The notes beneath the pieces were generated by a model, which was not told the origin of the DNA, searched no databases, and saw only the letters and a program-made list of their open reading frames with translations. From Clostridia bacterium (GTDB lineage Bacteria > Bacillota > Clostridia > Peptostreptococcales > JAAYPU01): 64,000 bases of DNA. The stretch spans positions 1 to 64,000 of the forward strand of contig JADQBM010000037.1 of assembly GCA_016278615.1 (NCBI GenBank), in the 5' to 3' direction. Shown in pieces: positions 40,626 to 50,249 of this stretch. Position 1 is the first letter of the stretch. The number at the start of each line of letters is the position of its first letter. Position numbers and translations under genes: made by a program.

Positions 40626-41336
40626 TTACTGCCCATATGTAGCATTTTTACCATGTTTTCTAAGGTAATGCTTATCCATTAGCACCTCTTGTATCTGCGT
40701 AATATCTTTGTTTATTGCAATGGTTAAAGATGCCATTTTAGCGAGTTCTTCTAAAACAACGCTGTTATGTACCGCCTCATGTGCATCTTTTCCCCAAGTA
40801 AAAGGGCCATGATTGGCTACTAAAATTCCTGGCACAGAAATGTAATCTTTATCCCTCATGGTTCTTACAATTACTCTTCCTGTGTTGGATTCATAGTCCC
40901 CTCCAATTTCTTCAGGTGTGAGTTCCGGTGTACAAGGTATTTCATTATAAAAATAATCACTATGAGTCGTTCCATAACAATCAATTTTTCTTTTTGCTTG
41001 AGCCCAAGCTGTCGCATAGGTTGAATGGGTGTGGACCACTCCACCAATATTTTCAAATTCTCTGTAGAGTTCTAAATGGGTGGGTGTATCTGAAGAGGGA
41101 TTGTAGTTACCTTCAATAATATTGCCTTCTAAATCTAAAACCACCATCATTTCAGGTTTTAATTTATCATAAGGAACCCCACTGGGTTTAATAACCACGA
41201 GATCTGCCTCTCTATCTATGCCACTAACATTTCCCCATGTATAGATGACCAATTTTTTTGCTACTAATTCAAGATTGGCTTCACATATTTCTTCCTTAAG
41301 TTTTTGCACCCTTTTTTCATCTAAAACTTTTAACAT
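40626..41336 (-). CDS. araD: L-ribulose-5-phosphate 4-epimerase
   Basis: TWGNVSGIDREADLVVIKPSGVPYDKLKPEMMVVLDLEG, SSDTPTHLELYREF, VVHTHSTYATAWAQA, ILVANHGPFTWG. Confidence 0.93.
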   Translation of the reverse strand: MLKVLDEKRVQKLKEEICEANLELVAKKLVIYTWGNVSGIDREADLVVIKPSGVPYDKLKPEMMVVLDLEGNIIEGNYNPSSDTPTHLELYREFENIGGVVHTHSTYATAWAQAKRKIDCYGTTHSDYFYNEIPCTPELTPEEIGGDYESNTGRVIVRTMRDKDYISVPGILVANHGPFTWGKDAHEAVHNSVVLEELAKMASLTIAINKDITQIQEVLMDKHYLRKHGKNATYGQ

Positions 41337-41351
41337 AATTAATCACCCCTT

Positions 41352-42710
41352 TCATTTACATGTCTCCATTTTTTCTACTACCTTTTCAGCGACTTCTTCC
41401 AAACATCCTAAATATTCAGCTATTTCTAAGATCGTATATTTATTTCTTACTTCTTTTGCATAAAGAATGGCTTCTTTCAATGCTTCTTTTGATAAACCCA
41501 ACTCGGCAGGTGATGAGGGGGCTCCCATACTTTTTAATACTTCTACAATCCTATTTGAATCGGGAATCTTTGGTTGTATTTCTTTTTTGATTTGAGTCAT
41601 GCTACCTTTCACTTTGTTTCCATGAGCTATCCATTTATCTTTATCAAAAATTTTATTTTCATTTTCTTTGAAAATCTGACTTGCACTGTCTTGATAGATT
41701 TCTTTTATTTTTACTTCATATTCTTCTTTATTTAGAGATTTTTCAAAAGCAGCTTCTACATTAACGCTTTGAAAATCTTGAGATAGTATCTCTTTATAAA
41801 CTTCAATAATAACCAAAGTCATGACAGCGACTTCTATCCCATGAAGATGGGTATGTTTATGATCCATCATAGCTTTCATCCCTATAAAGTGAGCGAGATG
41901 ATGCTCTGCGCCAGCGGCAGGTCTTGATTTGCCTACCCAGTGCATAGAGAGTCCTGAAATCATAAGTCCCTCTGCTAAGGTTTTTATAGCTTCTTCATCT
42001 CTTTGAGATATTTTCAATGCATTTTCAATTGTTTTTTCTACTACCTCATTGACCACATCTACTGTATTTTGGCAATAACTTTCACCATTTATAAGGTTAG
42101 AAATTCTCCAGTCAAATGCCGCAGTTTTTTTGCATATCAAGTCTCCAAATCCTGCTGCTACTAACGAAGCTGGTGCATTTTTTAATATATCTATATCTGC
42201 ATAGATTGCCATTGGATAGGTGGCTGAAATGGTCTTTTTTATGCCATTTAAAACCAGCAATGAGACTTCTGCTGAGTAACCATCCATTGAAGCTGCAGTA
42301 GGTATAGAAATATAAGGAATGTGACACCTGGAACTAATAAATCTGGCTAAATCGTTGATAGCACCTGATCCCACAGCGATTAAAAAGTCTATTGTCTCAT
42401 CCATATCTACCATTATTTTGACAATGGATGCTTCATCGGGTAGCACTTGAGGGGTATCAAATAAGCATAACTTATAGGCCACATTTCCTTCTTGCAAAGC
42501 AGCTTTTATGTTATCTCCTATGAGACTATAAATCATGCTATCTATTATGATGAGTCCTTTATTATAGCGACTTCCTAAATCTTCCCTTACTTTCCCTATT
42601 TTTTTAAGTGCACCTTTATAAATTGCTATCTCCTTTATGGGTTGGCTATGTCTCATGCCACAAAGACACTCAAAATCATGGGCTTGCCAAATATTATTGG
42701 GTCTTATCAT
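41352..42710 (-). CDS. araM: sn-glycerol-1-phosphate dehydrogenase (AraM/EgsA family)
   Basis: VGSGAINDLARFIS, YISIPTAASMDGYSAEVSLL, GAEHHLAHFI metal-ligand region. Confidence 0.88.
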   Translation of the reverse strand: MIRPNNIWQAHDFECLCGMRHSQPIKEIAIYKGALKKIGKVREDLGSRYNKGLIIIDSMIYSLIGDNIKAALQEGNVAYKLCLFDTPQVLPDEASIVKIMVDMDETIDFLIAVGSGAINDLARFISSRCHIPYISIPTAASMDGYSAEVSLLVLNGIKKTISATYPMAIYADIDILKNAPASLVAAGFGDLICKKTAAFDWRISNLINGESYCQNTVDVVNEVVEKTIENALKISQRDEEAIKTLAEGLMISGLSMHWVGKSRPAAGAEHHLAHFIGMKAMMDHKHTHLHGIEVAVMTLVIIEVYKEILSQDFQSVNVEAAFEKSLNKEEYEVKIKEIYQDSASQIFKENENKIFDKDKWIAHGNKVKGSMTQIKKEIQPKIPDSNRIVEVLKSMGAPSSPAELGLSKEALKEAILYAKEVRNKYTILEIAEYLGCLEEVAEKVVEKMETCK

Positions 42711-42712
42711 TT

Positions 42713-44242
42713 CTATACACCTTCTTTTATATGAGCTAAATTATATAGATCGTTTTTTGTATTTTTGTATAGACTAATATAAATCTCATACATCTCATTG
42801 TAGATTTTATTCCAAGCTTCATCAGGCTCTACAATCTGTTTAATTTTTGTTACTTCTTTTGCAAACTTGCCAGGATTTTTATAAATACCTAAACCAGCTC
42901 CAGCTATAATGGCATCTCCAAAAGGTGCCCCTGTTGATATATCCGGTACGATGATGGGCATATTTAGAACAGAGGATTTGATTTTCAACCATATATCACT
43001 CTTGCTTCCACCCCCTACAGATCTTAGCTCCCTTATATTGACACCTATTTTTTTAGCTTCATCAATATTATGTCTGAGCCCATAAGCAGACCCTTCCAAT
43101 ATAGCCCTTATCATTTCTTCTCTCTTTGTATCTAAATGCAGACCAAAAAACACACCTCTTGCATAGCTATCCCATATAGGGGATCTTTCTCCTGCCATAT
43201 AGGGCAAAAATATCAACCTATTGGAACCAACTTTTGCTCTGCTGGCTTTTTGGTTCATATGCTCAAAAGAACTGACTTGTTCTGGCTGTTTATGCTCTTC
43301 CTCTTTATATAAATTATCTCTATACCATTTTAAGCTGGCACCAGTGGTACTCATGGCCCCACAAATCATCATGATATCTTTTAAAGCGTGATACATTTCA
43401 AATAACAGCCCTGGATCTCGCCACCTATCGGTACAGATATTTAAAACGGTAGATGTTCCGCTCATTTCAACAGCATCCCCGATATCTACTGCTCCCGCTT
43501 CAAGTGTAGCAGCAGAGCCATCCACTGTTCCACAAACAACTGCTGTAGATGAACTAAGCCCAGTAAGCTTTGCTACTTTCTCACAAACTGTCCCTATAAC
43601 ATGGGTGGTCTCATAGACTTGAGGGAATAAATCCCTATCATAACCTATAAGGTCAGCGAGCTCTTTGGACCACTGATTCTTTTTAATATCATATACGCCC
43701 ATTAAACTGGCGTGAGAGATATCTGTTGTCATAACCCCTGTGAGCATATAATTGATATAGCCGTTTATCTGAAGAATCTTATGGGTCTTTTTGTAAAGCT
43801 CTGGCTCATTATTCTTGTACCACAATAACTTTGATGATAAATAGTAAGGATCTATTCGGTTCCCAGTAATACCTTTTACCTTTAGACTACCTATCTCTCT
43901 TTCCAAAAAATCGGTTTCAGGTTGGGATCTTCTATCCATCCATATCAAAGCGTTTCTTAAGACCTTTCCCTCTTTGTCCATAGCAACTAAGGTAGGTGCC
44001 TGAGAGCTAACACCAATACCTGCTATATCTTTTCTATCTACTTTACTATCCTTTATAACTTTAATAATGGTTTTAACAGTAGCCTCCCACCACTCTTGAG
44101 GACTCTGTTCTACCCATCCTGATTTAATAAAATATGTGGGATATTCAATACTATGTTCCGCCATTTTTGTTCCATCTTCATTAAATAAAACTGATTTTAC
44201 ATTGGTCGTTCCGATATCTATTCCCATTAAAAATTTTGACAT
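42713..44242 (-). CDS. FGGY carbohydrate kinase (xylulokinase/gluconokinase-like)
   Basis: KFLMGIDIGTTNVKSVLFNEDGT, PQEWWEAT, GERSPIWDSYARGVFFGL, GGGSKSDIWLKIKSSVL. Confidence 0.92.
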   Translation of the reverse strand: MSKFLMGIDIGTTNVKSVLFNEDGTKMAEHSIEYPTYFIKSGWVEQSPQEWWEATVKTIIKVIKDSKVDRKDIAGIGVSSQAPTLVAMDKEGKVLRNALIWMDRRSQPETDFLEREIGSLKVKGITGNRIDPYYLSSKLLWYKNNEPELYKKTHKILQINGYINYMLTGVMTTDISHASLMGVYDIKKNQWSKELADLIGYDRDLFPQVYETTHVIGTVCEKVAKLTGLSSSTAVVCGTVDGSAATLEAGAVDIGDAVEMSGTSTVLNICTDRWRDPGLLFEMYHALKDIMMICGAMSTTGASLKWYRDNLYKEEEHKQPEQVSSFEHMNQKASRAKVGSNRLIFLPYMAGERSPIWDSYARGVFFGLHLDTKREEMIRAILEGSAYGLRHNIDEAKKIGVNIRELRSVGGGSKSDIWLKIKSSVLNMPIIVPDISTGAPFGDAIIAGAGLGIYKNPGKFAKEVTKIKQIVEPDEAWNKIYNEMYEIYISLYKNTKNDLYNLAHIKEGV

Positions 44243-44299
44243 TTATTCCCACTCCAATTACAAACTGAGTTCTCCACTCTGGATGGAGTTTTAGAATTC

Positions 44300-44941
44300 T
44301 TAGTCATGGGATAAAAGCTCTTTTATGGTTTTTCCCATGGCTTGTAGTAATAAAAAACAGGATGTTGCCCCTGCATCTAAAACACCTCTGGAGCGTTCTC
44401 CCAATCTACTTGCTCTTCCAATTTTAGCCACAAGATTTATGGTCGAATCTTTACCTTTTTCCGCTGATTCAATCATTCTATCTATGGCAGTTGAAAAATC
44501 AGAGTCTATTGCATCCTTAAAAGCCCTTTCAGCTGGAATTAAGGTGTCCAGTATTGTTTTATCTCCTAATTTCGCTTCTCCTAAGCTTTGTATCCCCGCT
44601 ACTGCTTTGCTTAGCATTTCGGCAAACACTTCACTGTTGATATCTTCTTTTCCCTCTGTTGTTTTGGACATTTCAAAGAACATAGTTCCATAGAGCGGAC
44701 CCATAGATCCTCCTATTTCCATCATCAAAATCATGGCAAGTTCTTTTAAGCCATCCGTTAGATTAAGCGGTTTCCCCGCGATTCTTTCTTCACATATTGT
44801 AAAACCTTTGTTCATATTAATCCCATGGTCCCCGTCACCGATTTCACCATCAATTTTACTAAGATAATCTTTGTTTTGCTGTATGGTTTTTATTAAGCCT
44901 TCCAAAATTACTTTTCCATCTTTGTTTTTAAAACTATTCAT
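44300..44941 (-). CDS. dhaL: Dihydroxyacetone kinase subunit L
   Basis: LSKIDGEIGDGDHGINMNKGF, GGSMGPLYGTMFFEM, GVLDAGATSCFLLLQA. Confidence 0.92.
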   Translation of the reverse strand: MNSFKNKDGKVILEGLIKTIQQNKDYLSKIDGEIGDGDHGINMNKGFTICEERIAGKPLNLTDGLKELAMILMMEIGGSMGPLYGTMFFEMSKTTEGKEDINSEVFAEMLSKAVAGIQSLGEAKLGDKTILDTLIPAERAFKDAIDSDFSTAIDRMIESAEKGKDSTINLVAKIGRASRLGERSRGVLDAGATSCFLLLQAMGKTIKELLSHD

Positions 44942-44998
44942 ATTGATTCTCCTCGTAAAAAAATTTCAAGAAATGGATTGGCTACTCAATTAACGCTT

Positions 44999-46480
44999 TC
45001 AATCTTTAATCTTATTTTTTATTCTATTTCTCTCAAGCCAATGCTTCTCATAGTCATATCTAAGGCTTTTAAATAGCTTAAATATGTGTTGATACTTTGT
45101 GTATTGATCCTCATGGGGCTTAAATTCTTTATCTACTAAAATCTTGGTGTAATCCTTCTCAAGTCCCAATCCGACTTTAACAGTAGATACAATTCCTTTG
45201 ATTCCCAGTTCTTTTACGATGACCCTAATAATCCCTTTTCCCAGGCAATCCGCTGACATCTGGCAGAGTGTATCATTCTTTGCGGCTCCCCCAGAAATAA
45301 ACACCTTATCACTTGTATGAGGCAAAGATTCAAAGCAGTCATAAAGAGACATGACAAGTCCTTCAAAGGCAGCTCTCATTAAATCTTCTTTATTATGAGT
45401 GGATTTAAGTCCAAAAAAACTTCCAGTAGCAAAAGAATTTCTAAAGGGTGCTCTTTCACCTTTTAAATAAGGATGATAGATGATGCCATTACTCCCTACG
45501 GGGACCCCCTTGATTATTTTTTCTATATCCCCATAAGTTACATCAGGATATAGCAACTTTTTTACCCAATCAATAGCAGCCGCACCACTAAGAGTTGGCA
45601 TGATGCATATATAGCTGTCTTTCAATATATGTGACAGTATAAGTCCTTTATTAAAATCTATATCCGATTCTTTTACGAGGGTCTGGTTTGCTAATGTGGT
45701 GCCCACGATGGTGCAAGTATCTCCTACATGGATAACACCTAGTCCAACTGCAACAGCAGCTACATCTATAGCCCCCGCGATAACTGGTATGCCTTGACTT
45801 AACCCTGTTAATTGACTTGCCTCTTTGGTTAAACATCCTATGATTTTAGAAGAAGCACTGGGCAAAACAAACAGTTCCCGATACTCTGATAGATCCATTG
45901 CATCTAATATTTCTTGGGAAAACTCTTTACTCTTTAAGTTCATAAGCGCAGTGGTCATATCTGTATAATCGCTGGAAACAACACCTGTTAGCTTAAAATT
46001 AAGCCAATCCTTGCAGTGAAAAATTTTATGCATTTTTTCCAATGTATTTGGCTCATTTTCTTTAATCCACCGTAGTATATGGATATTTGAACCCGCATAA
46101 AGAGGGTTTGCATTATTCTGGATGCATATTTTGTCTATTTCGTCTCTATTTTTAAGCTTTAGATGCTTCGTTCTTGTATCATTCCATAGGATGGCATTAC
46201 CAGCTGGGTTTCCTTCTTGGTCTATTGCCCATAATCCGTCCCCTTGTCCTGTTATGCCGATTCCTTTTATGTCCTTCCAAATTGGGAGATTATTTTTTTT
46301 AAGATTCATAAGGATATGGCAAAGACTTTCCCAAAGCTTCACCATATCCAGTTCACAAGCATCTTCTGAAGGCATAATCAAACTAACATCTTCCGAGGAT
46401 GTATCAATATATTCTCCATCCTCCGTTACAATTGCTGCTTTTATACAAGTAGTCCCAGCATCAATGCCAATAAACACCAT
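44999..46480 (-). CDS. FGGY carbohydrate kinase (L-xylulose/xylulokinase-like)
   Basis: VFIGIDAGTTCIKAAIVTEDG, GERAPFRNSFATGSFFGL, ISGGAAKNDTLCQMSADCL. Confidence 0.92.
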   Translation of the reverse strand: MVFIGIDAGTTCIKAAIVTEDGEYIDTSSEDVSLIMPSEDACELDMVKLWESLCHILMNLKKNNLPIWKDIKGIGITGQGDGLWAIDQEGNPAGNAILWNDTRTKHLKLKNRDEIDKICIQNNANPLYAGSNIHILRWIKENEPNTLEKMHKIFHCKDWLNFKLTGVVSSDYTDMTTALMNLKSKEFSQEILDAMDLSEYRELFVLPSASSKIIGCLTKEASQLTGLSQGIPVIAGAIDVAAVAVGLGVIHVGDTCTIVGTTLANQTLVKESDIDFNKGLILSHILKDSYICIMPTLSGAAAIDWVKKLLYPDVTYGDIEKIIKGVPVGSNGIIYHPYLKGERAPFRNSFATGSFFGLKSTHNKEDLMRAAFEGLVMSLYDCFESLPHTSDKVFISGGAAKNDTLCQMSADCLGKGIIRVIVKELGIKGIVSTVKVGLGLEKDYTKILVDKEFKPHEDQYTKYQHIFKLFKSLRYDYEKHWLERNRIKNKIKD

Positions 46481-46498
46481 ATTACGCCTCCTAAGAAA

Positions 46499-47509
46499 CT
46501 ATCTTTGAAATTGTTTCAAGCCCATTGTATCAACTTCCACATCCATGAGTTCCTTAAGCTCATCATCGAGTTTCATAAGCGTTAGGGTAATCCCCATCAT
46601 TTCCAATGATGTAAAGTAATTTCCTACATATGATCTATAAACCTTTATGCCTTTTTCAGATAGTATTTCTTCTACTTTGTTATAAACAATGTACTGTTCC
46701 ATAACAGGTGTCGCCCCCAAGCCCGACAGCAAAACTACCACTTCATCGTCTTTTGTAAAGGGCATATCCGGAATAATGATATCCAACATAATTTCTGCCA
46801 TTTCATCAGCCGTTGCAAGGTCAGAAATTTTTATACCGGGCTCTCCGTGATGGCCGATTCCAACCTCCATGGTGCCTTCTTTTATTTCGAAATTGGCTTT
46901 ACCTACAGAGGGTATTGTGCAAGGTGTAATCCCAATCCCTACACTCTTTGTATTATCAATTGCCTTCTGAGCCGCTGCTATAACCTCTTCTAAGCTTCCA
47001 CCCTTAGATGCTTTTGCACCGCCCACTTTCCACATGAGTATTTCTCCTGCAACACCTCTTCTCTTTTGAGACTCATCTTTAGGTGCAGAAGCCACATCAT
47101 CATTGGCTACAACTGTTTTAACTTCAATACCTTCCATTTCGGCCATCTGCTTTGCCATCTTTACATTCATATTATCACCGGCATAATTGCCATAAAGACA
47201 AGCAACGCCTTTTCCAGCATTGGCTGCTTTGAATGCATCTAAGAAAGCCTTCGCCGTGGGGGAAGAAAATATTTCTCCTACTGCAACGGCATCCACCATG
47301 TTTTTACCCACATATCCGATAAAGGCCGGTTTATGTCCTGATCCACCACCTGTCACAATACCAACTCGTCCTTCTTGGGGTGCTTTATTATATTTGATTA
47401 CCCTGGGATTTTCTGTTGCAGAGACAATATCTTGATGATTCTTTACAAAACCTTTCAGCATATCTTCAACAACAAAGTCAGGTTTATTGATTATTCTTTG
47501 CATGAGCAT
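46499..47509 (-). CDS. dhaK: Dihydroxyacetone kinase subunit K family
   Basis: GIVTGGGSGHKPAFIGYVG, NYAGDNMNVKMA, VGIGHHGEPGIKI (substrate His). Confidence 0.93.
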   Translation of the reverse strand: MLMQRIINKPDFVVEDMLKGFVKNHQDIVSATENPRVIKYNKAPQEGRVGIVTGGGSGHKPAFIGYVGKNMVDAVAVGEIFSSPTAKAFLDAFKAANAGKGVACLYGNYAGDNMNVKMAKQMAEMEGIEVKTVVANDDVASAPKDESQKRRGVAGEILMWKVGGAKASKGGSLEEVIAAAQKAIDNTKSVGIGITPCTIPSVGKANFEIKEGTMEVGIGHHGEPGIKISDLATADEMAEIMLDIIIPDMPFTKDDEVVVLLSGLGATPVMEQYIVYNKVEEILSEKGIKVYRSYVGNYFTSLEMMGITLTLMKLDDELKELMDVEVDTMGLKQFQR

Positions 47510-47967
47510 ACACCTCCTGAAATAAAACCTTTTTCATATTCCATTATTTTATCTACCTTAGAAGTAGAACCGCCACCTTGAAATTCTGATTTCATCCAAA
47601 TTTCTACTAATTGCTTCGCCAGCTCTGCTCCAATAACTCGTGAACCCATGGTCATAATTTGAGCATTATTGCTCTTCCTTGACCTTTCAGCTGAATAACA
47701 ATCGTGACAAACTGCTGCTCTAATGCCAGGCACTTTGTTAGCTGAAATTGCCATACCGATACCTGTGCCGCACAGCAATATTCCCCTGTCATGCTTCCCT
47801 TTAGAAACAGCGCTGGCAACCTTTACAGCTGTATCTGGATACAAAGATGCATCCTTATTATAAACGCCATAGTCCTCAGTTTCATAACCCAAGCTTTCTA
47901 AAAACTCCATAATAATATGTTTTAAATCATAAGCTGCTTCATCACAGCCTATGGCTATTTTTTTCAT
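47491..47967 (-). CDS. rpiB: RpiB/LacA/LacB family sugar-phosphate isomerase
   Basis: MKKIAIGCDEAAYDLKHIIMEFLESLGYE, GILLCGTGIGMAISANKVPGIRAAVCHDCYSAE. Confidence 0.93.
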   Translation of the reverse strand: MKKIAIGCDEAAYDLKHIIMEFLESLGYETEDYGVYNKDASLYPDTAVKVASAVSKGKHDRGILLCGTGIGMAISANKVPGIRAAVCHDCYSAERSRKSNNAQIMTMGSRVIGAELAKQLVEIWMKSEFQGGGSTSKVDKIMEYEKGFISGGVCSCKE

Positions 47968-48000
47968 AATGTCACCCTTCTTTCTCCTTTTCAGGGAAGC

Positions 48001-49098
48001 CTAAGGTACTAATACAACTTTTAAAGTGCCTTCTGCTCCTGTTTCAGCAACTTTAAAAGCCTCTTCCCATTTCTCCAAAGGGAATTTATGTGTAACAACA
48101 CCTTTAGTTGGCAATTTTCCTTCTTTTATCCACTCTGCTACAGGCTCATAGCAATGAGGGCTAAGGTGTGCTCCAAATAAATCTAATTCTTTTCGGTCAC
48201 TTATGATGCTCCAGTCTACTGCGGTTAAATCACCAAACACGCTGAATTCAACAAATGTGCCCATTTTTCTTATGGCTTCTAAACCCTGTTTTACACTTGA
48301 AGGGTGCCCTGTAGCTTCTATATAGATGTCACAGCCGTACCCATCTGTCATTTTCTGAATCTCTTCTACAACGTTAACTTCAGCTGGATTCATAACAATA
48401 TGGGCGCCAAATTCTTTTGCTAAAGCCAATCGGTCTGGTTTCATGTCTAGTACCACTAATTTTTTAGGGTTTTTCATAGCGATATAGCCTACCATCCCAA
48501 GTCCTAAAGTGCCTGCGCCTGATAAAACCACCACATCTTCATTGGTTATTTTGGCTCTATCCACACAATGCTTAGAACAAGCATAAGGTTCTATTAACAC
48601 TGCCTCTTCTATGGACAATTCCTCTGGAACGTGATAGTTTAATGCTTCTTTTGGAAACTTCATGTATTCAGCCATGCCACCATTTACGTTGTTTTGGAAT
48701 CCATATACATCATGTTTTTGGCACATCCAGTATCTTCCTGTTTTGCAAAATTTGCATTCCCAACATGGAACGATTTGCTCAGATATAACTCTATCTCCAA
48801 TCTTGAAATCTCCCTTTGCATTTTCGTCTATTTCAACAATTCTACCTATGAATTCATGACCTGGTGTTACAGGCGCTTTTATATACGGAGGATTTCCTTC
48901 TCCTCCCCAAAAACTAGGCGCCCCATGGTACGATTTCAAATCTCCTGCACAAATCCCGCAGGCTTCTACTTTTATAACGATTTCGCCATCTCCTGCTCTG
49001 GGAACAGGCACTTCTTCTAATTTGAAACCGCCTGGCTCATAAGCAACTACCGCTTTCATTTTTTCTGGTATACGTGACATTTTTACTTCCCCCTTCAT
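48001..49098 (-). CDS. Zn-dependent alcohol dehydrogenase, erythritol/L-threitol dehydrogenase (EltD)-like
   Basis: KMKAVVAYEPGGFKLEEVPVPRAGDGEIVIKVEACGICAGDLKSYHGAPSFWG, structural-Zn Cys cluster CWECKFCKTGRYWMC. Confidence 0.82.
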   Translation of the reverse strand: MKGEVKMSRIPEKMKAVVAYEPGGFKLEEVPVPRAGDGEIVIKVEACGICAGDLKSYHGAPSFWGGEGNPPYIKAPVTPGHEFIGRIVEIDENAKGDFKIGDRVISEQIVPCWECKFCKTGRYWMCQKHDVYGFQNNVNGGMAEYMKFPKEALNYHVPEELSIEEAVLIEPYACSKHCVDRAKITNEDVVVLSGAGTLGLGMVGYIAMKNPKKLVVLDMKPDRLALAKEFGAHIVMNPAEVNVVEEIQKMTDGYGCDIYIEATGHPSSVKQGLEAIRKMGTFVEFSVFGDLTAVDWSIISDRKELDLFGAHLSPHCYEPVAEWIKEGKLPTKGVVTHKFPLEKWEEAFKVAETGAEGTLKVVLVP

Positions 49099-49124
49099 AA
49101 TAGATTACTTTTGTTTTTAAGATT

Positions 49125-50249
49125 TTACTGGGCTATAATTTTCTCCCCTGTTTTTACATCAAATAAGTGGGTTTTTTCTGATTTGACTTCTAACTTTACA
49201 ATATCCCCTTGTTTATATCGCTTATCATCCGAAGTTATTAGGGTTAGAAAACCTTCTCCTACTCTAAAACTTATTTTTCTCTCTTCTCCTAAATTTTCAA
49301 ATACGGATATACTTACATCCGACCCTTTGCTATCTTCACCTACTATAAGTACATCTGTAGGTCTAACACCTAAGCGAACCAGCATGCCATCTTGCACCAC
49401 AGAATAAAATCTCTGAGGTACAGGTATTAGAATATTCGCATCCTGAAATTTAAAAAAGAAGCTACTTTCTTTTTTTTGAACTTCTACAGTTAAAATGTTC
49501 ATTGGGGGCTCCCCAATGAAGCCAGCAACAAATTCATTTACAGGATTGTCATAGACTTCAAAAGGTGTACCATATTGTTGAAGCTCTCCATCTTTCATTA
49601 TGGCAAGCTTATCCACCAGTGACATTGCTTCAAGTTGGTCATGTGTTACGATGATTGTGGTACACATAATTTCATTGTGAAGCCTCTTTATCTCCGTTCT
49701 TAAAACCTGCCTCATTTTACCATCTAAGTGTGACATGGGTTCATCCAGTAAAAGTAATTGAGGTTTTCTAACAATGGCTCTTGCAATGTTAACCCTTTGT
49801 TTTTGCCCACCACTAAGTTTGCCTGGTTTCATATGAAGTAAATCATCTACTTTAAGTAACGGCGCAATTCTATTAATTTCTGCTTTTATGATTTCATTCT
49901 TAACATGCTTTGCTCTTAAATTAAAAGCAATATTTTCATAAACTGTTAGCGGAGGATAAAGGGCATAATCTTCAAAGGCAAGACCTATCCCCCTATTATG
50001 GGGTGCCACATTGTTTACTACAGTATCTCCAATTATGATTTCTCCATCTGTTATGTCCTCTAATCCGGCGATCATTCTAAGAGTTGTCGTCTTGCCACAG
50101 CCAGAGGGTCCTAAAATGCCAATAAATTCTCCATCTTCACATTCTAAAGAGAAATTGTTAACAGCAAAGGCATTTAATGCTTCACCTTTTTTTCTTTTTT
50201 TATTTTCGTATCTTTTATATAGGTTTTTTAATAGAAGTTTTGCCATCAT
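49125..50249 (-). CDS. Carbohydrate ABC transporter ATP-binding protein (MalK/UgpC/GlpT-like)
   Basis: GPSGCGKTTTLRMIAGLE, LSGGQKQRVNIARAIV, C-term TOBE-like region. Confidence 0.93.
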   Translation of the reverse strand: MMAKLLLKNLYKRYENKKRKKGEALNAFAVNNFSLECEDGEFIGILGPSGCGKTTTLRMIAGLEDITDGEIIIGDTVVNNVAPHNRGIGLAFEDYALYPPLTVYENIAFNLRAKHVKNEIIKAEINRIAPLLKVDDLLHMKPGKLSGGQKQRVNIARAIVRKPQLLLLDEPMSHLDGKMRQVLRTEIKRLHNEIMCTTIIVTHDQLEAMSLVDKLAIMKDGELQQYGTPFEVYDNPVNEFVAGFIGEPPMNILTVEVQKKESSFFFKFQDANILIPVPQRFYSVVQDGMLVRLGVRPTDVLIVGEDSKGSDVSISVFENLGEERKISFRVGEGFLTLITSDDKRYKQGDIVKLEVKSEKTHLFDVKTGEKIIAQ

